From contig JAUXGG010000083.1 in assembly GCA_030622265.1 (NCBI GenBank), positions 1 through 7,061 on the forward strand: 7,061 bases of DNA, in the 5' to 3' direction. Origin of the DNA: Candidatus Eiseniibacteriota bacterium (GTDB taxonomy: Bacteria; Arandabacterota; Arandabacteria; Arandabacterales; Arandabacteraceae). The stretch's first letter is position 1, and every line of letters starts with the position of its first letter. The position numbers and the translations under genes are program-made. The notes beneath the pieces are model-generated. The model saw only the letters and a program-made list of their open reading frames with translations. It did no database searches and was not told where the DNA came from. Shown here in pieces: positions 1 to 4,378 of this stretch.

Positions 1-1
1 C

Positions 2-427
2 AGTTTCGGCCTGCCTGTGGGCGAGTACGATAAGCGGGCCAGAGGGTTCAGGGAGTACCGGAACCTGGCCACCGAGGTAGTGGAGGATGAAGGGGAGGTC
101 AGGGTGGAGGAGGCGCTTCAGGTCTCGAAGGATGTTCCCGAGAAGGAGACTTACGGGCCGATGCCCGTGCCCGGCGGCGTGCTCTTTAAAATCGAAGCCC
201 AGGGCGCCAACAAGGTCTCAGTGATAGGTGACTTCAACTCCTGGGCAGACCCGGTCGAGCTCAACGATGATGACGAGGATGGAACCTGGATCGCGATAGC
301 GCGGATGGATCCCGGCACCTACCAGTACAAGTACATCGTGGATGGTAAGTGGCAACACGATGCGGCCAATCCTGTTGATGTTGATGATACCCACGGAGGG
401 CGGAACTCGATCATGGTGGTGAGATAG
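2..427 (+). CDS. ParA-family ATPase C-terminus fused to an AMPK-type glycogen-binding (CBM48) domain, 5' partial
   Basis: The reading frame is open to the left edge, so the gene begins upstream; the GTG at 17 is probably an internal Val. The first visible residues, SFGLPVGEYDKRARG followed by FREYRNLATEVVE, follow the pattern that ends ParA/Soj ATPases (SFGKP...YD...G...Y..LA.EV). I therefore read this as the tail of a ParA ATPase whose Walker motifs lie outside the window. A charged linker (about 89-180) leads into a complete E-set carbohydrate module (about 170-427). It contains GDFNSW, then YQYKYIVDGKW and a terminal GGRNSI. The four residues known to contact glycogen in AMPK beta (W, K, W, N) are all matched, at codons 242, 329, 350 and 404, so glucan binding is plausible. 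Stop TAG is 1 nt before the next ATG, implying co-transcription and perhaps translational coupling. CBM48 identity is firm; the ParA assignment rests on about 28 residues. Confidence 0.85.
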   Translation, partial: SFGLPVGEYDKRARGFREYRNLATEVVEDEGEVRVEEALQVSKDVPEKETYGPMPVPGGVLFKIEAQGANKVSVIGDFNSWADPVELNDDDEDGTWIAIARMDPGTYQYKYIVDGKWQHDAANPVDVDDTHGGRNSIMVVR

Positions 428-428
428 G

Positions 429-1388
429 ATGATGAGTGAGCGGCCCAGTCGACCTGCCAGAAGAAGGAAACTGGGCCGGGGTCTAGCTGAAGTCTCACAC
501 ATCTTCCTGTCCGGCGCCGAGAAGAACCTCAAGGATGATCCCGATCGTGATTCCGACAATGCCCCCAACGGCGCTCCCGATGGCGGAGGGGAAGCGCTAT
601 GGCTTCCGGATGCCAACCTCATAAGCATCACCTCCGGGGAGAAGATACAGGGCAAGACCTTCCTTGCCGCGAACCTGGCCTTCGGACTCTTCGCCGAGGG
701 CAAGAGCGTCGGCATCGTGAATGCCGATTCGGAGAAGCCTGACATCCTCGACATGATAAGCGCCGTCCCATCAGAGAGCGGTGACGGCCTAGCGATAGCT
801 TCTCCCAGGTTTGGGGGGCTTCCGGTCGGCGACGCCTTCGGAGGTTTCGACCCTGTGACCGGGGAGAGCCCGGGAGATAGAAAGGTCTCATCGCTTGCCG
901 CCCTCGAAGCTGTTGCGGGGCGGGCGCAGAGCGTCGTCATAGACACCTCGCCGTGGGCCGAGCCCGGCCGGGCGGTTTGGTCGGCGGCCGGTCTTACTCT
1001 GGTTGTTGCCAGGGCAGGCTCGGACGCGATGCAGGCATCCTATGTCACGGTGAAGCGCGTGCGGAGTATGTCACCGGTGGGGAGGATAGGCCTGGTTGTG
1101 AACATGGCGTCGAGCCGGGCGGAGGCTCACAAGTGTTTCAGGAAGATGTCGGAGGTGTGCCGGCGTTTCCTCAAGACCAATATCAGGGACTATGGCTATA
1201 TTGTGCAGAGTGAGATTGCGGGTGAAGCCTGCAGGAAGGCGGTACCCCTGGCTCAGGCGTATCCTGAGTCGGCTGCGACGAAGTGCATCCATTCGATTCT
1301 GAAGCTCATAATGATGGATGAATCTGCAATTGCTAGAAGACGGAGGGAGGTGACGTTTAAGACGTGCGCATTGAGAGAAGGAAGATAG
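429..1388 (+). CDS. FlhG/MinD-like P-loop ATPase with ParB-like N-terminal LGRGL peptide
   Basis: A 319-residue SIMIBI-class ATPase, presumably cytoplasmic or peripheral at the membrane. Residues 11-29 are a basic peptide (RRRKLGRGLAEVSHIFLSG), followed by a low-complexity D/P/G linker to about 55. The ATPase core begins near 63. ISITSGEKIQGKTFLAANLA (65-84) is the Walker A region; GK-T (75-77) is intact, but the MinD/ParA signature lysine position is Glu71, with Lys72 one place later. D100 (VNAD) and D172 (VVIDTSP, Walker B) are present. The C-terminal half (VVNMASSRAEAHKCF, then DYGYIVQSEIAGEACRKAVPL) resembles FlhG/FleN/YlxH rather than classic ParA. The start is ATG 429 or the adjacent ATG 432, behind a GGTGAGATAGG stretch. 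It lies between a ParA-like gene and a nuclease-like gene, and no flagellar gene is visible, so flagellar placement is not supported. CpsD-type BY-kinase is an alternative for the P-loop, but no Tyr-rich tail is present. Confidence 0.82.
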   Translation: MMSERPSRPARRRKLGRGLAEVSHIFLSGAEKNLKDDPDRDSDNAPNGAPDGGGEALWLPDANLISITSGEKIQGKTFLAANLAFGLFAEGKSVGIVNADSEKPDILDMISAVPSESGDGLAIASPRFGGLPVGDAFGGFDPVTGESPGDRKVSSLAALEAVAGRAQSVVIDTSPWAEPGRAVWSAAGLTLVVARAGSDAMQASYVTVKRVRSMSPVGRIGLVVNMASSRAEAHKCFRKMSEVCRRFLKTNIRDYGYIVQSEIAGEACRKAVPLAQAYPESAATKCIHSILKLIMMDESAIARRRREVTFKTCALREGR

Positions 1389-2182
1389 AGAGTGCCGGTG
1401 AGCTGACCACAATGGTCACCGAGGTGCTCCAGGACGAGATCAGCGGGTTCGAAGTGATCGACACAGTGGATCCCAGCCAGGACGGCGGGATCGAAATCGG
1501 TCTTCTTGCCTGTAACAGTGAAGGGCGCGTCTTTGTGGTAATGGCGAAGGATCGTCTGGGCGATAGCCTGGTTATGAGCTACGGAAAGCATCTGGAATGG
1601 TTCAAGACGAATAAGGACAGGATGTCCGCCGATAAGCCCCACCTTGACTGGGACAGGCAGCCGGGATTGGTAATGGTGGCCGACGGCTTCAGCCCCCATG
1701 CTCTGACTCTGGCCTCGCTGCTGGGAGTCGAGCCCAAGGCATGTTACTCCATGAGATGCCTTGGCATGGGGGAAGAGAAGGGTCTTCTCGTGGAACCCGT
1801 CGAGGTTCCGATAGCCGGGTCGGTGACGGCCGCTCCCGCGGCATCCGCACCCCAACAGGAAAGCGATCTGCTTTCCAGGGCCGTTAACGGGGTGGTTGAT
1901 GTCGCCGAGGACCTCTCGATCTCGGCATCGTTTGGCTATGTGAGTGAAGCCCTTGACTGGGTTCCCGTTGCCAATCTGCGAAGCCGCAGGGGAACTATCT
2001 GGATAGAGTCCGGACCGGGGAAGTGGTCCACCAAGCGAATAGAAGATGATGACTCGCTCCGGAGCGCCCTCGAGGCGGTGAAGCAGAGTTATGACGAGGT
2101 CGTCAGGACCGAAGGCGGGGCCAAGAACCTTGGTGAGGATGAGCTCTCGGAGGCCGAACGCAAGAGCCTGAGGTGGGAGTAA
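1364..2182 (+). CDS. Protein with degenerate PD-(D/E)XK-nuclease-like N-terminal domain, function unknown
   Basis: A 272-residue soluble protein with no signal peptide or TM segment. Start GTG 1364 is chosen because an in-frame TAA lies at 1358, and a strong GGAGGGAGG (1342-1350) sits about 13 nt upstream; ATG 1412 (residue 17) is the alternative. It overlaps the upstream gene by 25 nt. Residues 28-80 show a beta-beta-alpha pattern: DTVDPSQDGGIEIGLLA, then GRVFVVMAKDR, then a helix with YGKHLEWFK. This resembles NucS/DUF91-like restriction-endonuclease folds (hydrophobic-D-LLA...VVVELK...RY..W). In this reading the catalytic Asp is Glu44 and the E-x-K is Met60-Ala-Lys62, so nuclease activity is doubtful. 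QPGLVMVADGFSPHAL (about 104-119) would be the next strand and helix. The rest (from about 150) is acidic with WVPVANLRSRRGTIWIESGPG (split across about 203-223), unrecognised. The fold assignment is by pattern only. Confidence 0.62.
   Translation: MRIERRKIESAGELTTMVTEVLQDEISGFEVIDTVDPSQDGGIEIGLLACNSEGRVFVVMAKDRLGDSLVMSYGKHLEWFKTNKDRMSADKPHLDWDRQPGLVMVADGFSPHALTLASLLGVEPKACYSMRCLGMGEEKGLLVEPVEVPIAGSVTAAPAASAPQQESDLLSRAVNGVVDVAEDLSISASFGYVSEALDWVPVANLRSRRGTIWIESGPGKWSTKRIEDDDSLRSALEAVKQSYDEVVRTEGGAKNLGEDELSEAERKSLRWE
2171..2179 (+). promoter_or_regulatory. Shine-Dalgarno that points to a CTG start
   Basis: AGGTGGGAG lies within the last codons of the upstream gene. It is 7 nt before CTG 2187 and 4 nt before CTG 2184. 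No ATG, GTG or TTG exists in the downstream protein's frame between the in-frame TGA at 2169 and GTG 2313. This ribosome site is therefore the best evidence for a non-canonical start at 2187. Confidence 0.5.
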
Positions 2183-2186
2183 GCTG

Positions 2187-3098
2187 CTGGTTGACAGAGA
2201 CGATGCCGGCCGGTCGAACGGTACGATAACCGGCACGGAGCCGCGGGAGCTCGAGCCGACGGAAGGCATAATAATATCAGTTGTCGCCTATGGCGTCGCC
2301 TTTATCTTTGCCGTGATTGTCACCTACTCGGGTGGAGTGTCGATTCGCGCGGAGACCTCCCTCTTCACGCTGCTTATGTTCCTCATAGCTTATGCCATGG
2401 TGGCCAGGTCTGCGGGCGACCCCATGCGCTGCGTTCGCCTCAGGCGAGCAAGGCCGCTGGTGATCCTGTGCTCCGTGCTGGCGAGTCTCGCGATAATTCC
2501 GCTGGCCGTTAGCCTCCAGGCGCTGGTCTTCTCCTGCATCGAGATACCCGAGAAGTGGATGGAGTACGTCCTGGAGGTTATCCGGGCGGAGAGTGTGCCG
2601 GAGCTGATCTATGCCTGGCTGGTAGTGGCTCTTGGTGCGGCCGTAAGCGAGGAGTTTGTGTTCAGGGGAGTCTTCCAGAACTCTCTGTCCAACAGGATGC
2701 GCGGATGGGGCGCCGTCCTCGTGACCTCGGGCGTGTTCGCCGCCCTTCACACCTGGAGATTCCCCGCAGCATTCATCATGGGCTTCTTCCTGGGTATGCT
2801 CTACCTGCGGACGCGGTCGATCCTGGTTCCATTCATCGCCCACCTTACGATCAACTCGGTGGTGGTGTTCACGCAGTACGCCATAGACAAGCGGGGAGAG
2901 GATCTGTTTCCCCGCTGGCTGGTAGAGGAGAGGATGGCTCCTTTCTTGCTGATCGCAGTCTCGGGGCTCGTCTTCGTGCTCCTCATGTCGCTGCTTTTCC
3001 GCTTGACCCGGAGCGAGGCCCGGAAGCCGTGGTCGCCTGAGGCGGACAACACGGGTGATCCCCCGGCCGGCACTCTCTCGACAGGTGGTCTCTCATGA
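2187..3098 (+). CDS. CPBP-family (Abi) intramembrane metalloprotease, probable CTG start
   Basis: A multi-pass membrane protein of the CPBP/CAAX-prenyl-protease-like family (PF02517); such proteins are intramembrane proteases used in CAAX processing, bacteriocin immunity or undefined roles. With CTG 2187 as residue 1 (303 aa) the family motifs are complete: EEFVFR at 155-160 (EExxxR), FAALH at 184-188 (FxxxH) and HLTIN at 219-223 (HxxxN). About eight hydrophobic segments are visible. The first (about 28-48, IIISVVAYGVAFIFAVIV) would be cut in half if GTG 2313 were used. The frame is open back to 2172, and AGGTGGGAG fits the CTG. Other explanations are a mutated start codon or an assembly error in the 2180-2220 stretch. 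It begins 4 nt after the upstream stop and its TGA overlaps the next ATG (ATGA), so it belongs to the operon. Nothing in the sequence identifies the substrate. The family call is firm; the start is uncertain. Confidence 0.88.
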   Translation: MVDRDDAGRSNGTITGTEPRELEPTEGIIISVVAYGVAFIFAVIVTYSGGVSIRAETSLFTLLMFLIAYAMVARSAGDPMRCVRLRRARPLVILCSVLASLAIIPLAVSLQALVFSCIEIPEKWMEYVLEVIRAESVPELIYAWLVVALGAAVSEEFVFRGVFQNSLSNRMRGWGAVLVTSGVFAALHTWRFPAAFIMGFFLGMLYLRTRSILVPFIAHLTINSVVVFTQYAIDKRGEDLFPRWLVEERMAPFLLIAVSGLVFVLLMSLLFRLTRSEARKPWSPEADNTGDPPAGTLSTGGLS

Positions 3099-4165
3099 CT
3101 TCGCGCGAGCGTGTGGGTGTGGTGTTTGACGGAGGGATTCCCGATCGCGTTCCCATCCATGACGGCTACTGGGACGATGCTCTGGAGCGGTGGACCTCCG
3201 AGGGTTTGCCCCGGGACATTGCCGCCGACAAGGATGACCGTCTCGGCGAGTTTTTCGGCACCGAGATAAGGCTGATCCGCATCAATGACTCCTTCCTCGT
3301 GGAAGAGAAAGTGCTCGAGGAAGATGACCGGTACATTACCCGTCTCAACAAGAACGGCGGCGTCGTTAAGTTCATAAAGGGCCGGACCTCCACACCGGGC
3401 CTGATCTCTTTCGCGGTTAACTCGAGGGCCGAGTGGGAAGAGATGAAGTCCCGGCTCCACTCGGTGGAGGGCAGGCTGCCTCTCGACCTGGAGAGCCATT
3501 ACCGGAATTTCCGCGAGAACGACAGGTTCGTGATGGCCTGCGTTCACGAACCCTACGAAGCGTCATGGTCCAAGCTCGGGCCCGAGTTCCTGCTTGAATC
3601 CATGATAACCGACCCCGGGCTTGTAAGAGACGTGTTCGAGACCATGACCGATCTCGAGATCGCTGTTTGCGAGGACCTCCTCGGCCGGGGCTATGAGGTA
3701 GACGGGGCTTGGATATGGGGAGACATTGCCTATTGCAGAGGTACCCTGTTCTCACCGCAAGCCTATCGCGAGCTCCTCTATCCATGCCACAAACGCCTGA
3801 TCGGTTTCTTTACCGAGAGAGGCCTTCCGGTCGTCTATCACAGCGACGGGGATATCCGTCCCGTGATACCCCTCCTGATCGAGGCGGGCATCAGGTGTAT
3901 CCATCCCCTCGAGACCAAGGCCGGGATGGACCTGTTCGAGCTTAAGCGGGAGTACGGTGACCGGCTGGTCTTTATGGGCAATGTCGACTTTGAGCAGGTG
4001 ACCAAGGGCCGCGGGTGCGCCGAGCAGGAAATCCGGACCAAGGTGGGCCTGGGAAAGGAGGGAGGGGGCTACATCTATCATTCGGACCATTCGGTGCCTC
4101 CAACCCTGAGTCTTGAGGACTACAAGTACGTGCTGGACCTGGTCAGGAAGTACGGCAAGTACTGA
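3095..4165 (+). CDS. Uroporphyrinogen decarboxylase superfamily protein (non-HemE, HSDG type)
   Basis: A 356-residue cytoplasmic TIM-barrel protein of the URO-D/MtaA superfamily, which includes HemE, methylcobalamin:CoM methyltransferases and many uncharacterised enzymes. The opening MTSRERVGVVFDGGIPDRVP is the usual superfamily N-terminus. The HemE-specific PxWxMRQAGR substrate loop is absent, so it is unlikely to make haem precursors. Core motifs are YHSDGDIRP (H249-S-D251), HPLETKAGMD (270 on), FMGNVD (293-298) and a terminal HSDHSVPP (329-336) before a closing RKYGKY. Where MtaA/MtbA methyltransferases carry zinc-binding H-x-C, this protein has H-x-D, so either another metal geometry or another reaction is implied. 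ATG 3095 overlaps the upstream TGA by 4 nt and is preceded by AGGTGG (3083-3088). It is the last gene of the compact run; no Rho-independent terminator with a T-run was seen after it. The exact substrate is unknown. Confidence 0.9.
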   Translation: MTSRERVGVVFDGGIPDRVPIHDGYWDDALERWTSEGLPRDIAADKDDRLGEFFGTEIRLIRINDSFLVEEKVLEEDDRYITRLNKNGGVVKFIKGRTSTPGLISFAVNSRAEWEEMKSRLHSVEGRLPLDLESHYRNFRENDRFVMACVHEPYEASWSKLGPEFLLESMITDPGLVRDVFETMTDLEIAVCEDLLGRGYEVDGAWIWGDIAYCRGTLFSPQAYRELLYPCHKRLIGFFTERGLPVVYHSDGDIRPVIPLLIEAGIRCIHPLETKAGMDLFELKREYGDRLVFMGNVDFEQVTKGRGCAEQEIRTKVGLGKEGGGYIYHSDHSVPPTLSLEDYKYVLDLVRKYGKY

Positions 4166-4191
4166 GCTGACGCGGCTCATCTGTTGTCTTC

Positions 4192-4234
4192 TCAAGCGCG
4201 CTATTCTGCAAGCTTGCCCGGCGCTTGAAAGCGC
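4192..4234. repeat. Nested inverted repeats, candidate activator-binding site
   Basis: TCAAGCGC (4192-4199) is exactly complementary to GCGCTTGA (4221-4228), with 21 nt between. Between the arms lies the perfect palindrome GCAAGCTTGC (4208-4217). The right arm also starts a tighter dyad, GCGCTT-GA-AAGCGC (4221-4234). The hexamer AAGCGC thus occurs three times, twice direct and once inverted, within 41 bp. No T-run follows, which argues against a simple terminator. The cluster lies about 125-167 bp before the predicted sigma-54 start at 4359, the distance expected of an upstream activating sequence. The protein that binds is not known. Confidence 0.5.
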
Positions 4235-4332
4235 ATATCGCAAGACTGTTAACCCCCGCCAGGTTGAGCCTTCCCGGCCCCTGCGAGTGTATCTTCTTAA
4301 GCGACCACAGGTAAGGCGGCCACCCCTTTTTG

Positions 4333-4348
4333 TGGCATGTCTTGTGCA
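4333..4348 (+). promoter_or_regulatory. Sigma-54-type -24/-12 promoter
   Basis: TGGCATG-TCTT-GTGCA matches the consensus TGGCACG-N4-TTGCA at all but two defined positions, and the GG and GC doublets are separated by exactly 10 bp. Taking C4347 as -12, transcription would start near 4359. That leaves a 20-nt leader holding AGGATGG (4362-4368) before ATG 4379. A weak dyad GCCAC-N8-GTGGC (4319-4323/4332-4336) overlaps the -24 element. Assigned by consensus match, spacing and agreement with the gene start. Confidence 0.5.
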
Positions 4349-4361
4349 ATACTCCATATGC

Positions 4362-4368
4362 AGGATGG
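4362..4368 (+). promoter_or_regulatory. Shine-Dalgarno supporting ATG 4379
   Basis: AGGATGG lies 10 nt before ATG 4379. Two earlier in-frame ATGs (4337, 4358) would add 7 or 14 residues ahead of the signal peptide. Both also fall upstream of the predicted sigma-54 transcription start (about 4359), so 4379 is preferred. Confidence 0.5.
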
Positions 4369-4378
4369 TGTGTGTTGT

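Noticed and set aside
218..946. A 242-codon open frame on the minus strand across the first two genes
   Set aside because: Its translation is Ser/Pro/Arg-rich low-complexity, as expected of a shadow frame, and it lies opposite two genes with recognisable domains.
429..1388. Calling the second gene flhG
   Set aside because: Similarity is to the FlhG/MinD group in general; the Walker A and N-terminal peptide differ and no flagellar gene is adjacent, so a symbol would overstate the evidence.
2191..2227. TTGACA at 2191 as a promoter -35 for the CPBP gene
   Set aside because: No acceptable -10 hexamer at 16-18 nt spacing (the nearest, TACGAT, is 25 nt away), and the genes are tightly packed as an operon.
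1253..2269. A 338-codon open frame on the minus strand opposite the nuclease-like gene
   Set aside because: It is antisense to a well-supported plus-strand gene with ribosome site and operon overlaps, shows no recognisable domain, and long antisense frames are expected in GC-rich DNA.
2313..3098. GTG 2313 as the start of the CPBP protease
   Set aside because: It would remove half of the first TM helix and lacks a Shine-Dalgarno; the frame remains open and membrane-like upstream.
3095..4165. Calling the URO-D protein hemE
   Set aside because: The HemE substrate loop (PxWxMRQAGR) near the N-terminus is missing and the metal-site-like HSDG motif is of the non-HemE type.
4319..4336. GCCAC-N8-GTGGC hairpin with internal T5 as a terminator for the upstream operon
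   Set aside because: The stem is only 5 bp and the T-run is in the loop rather than after the stem; it overlaps the -24 promoter element instead.
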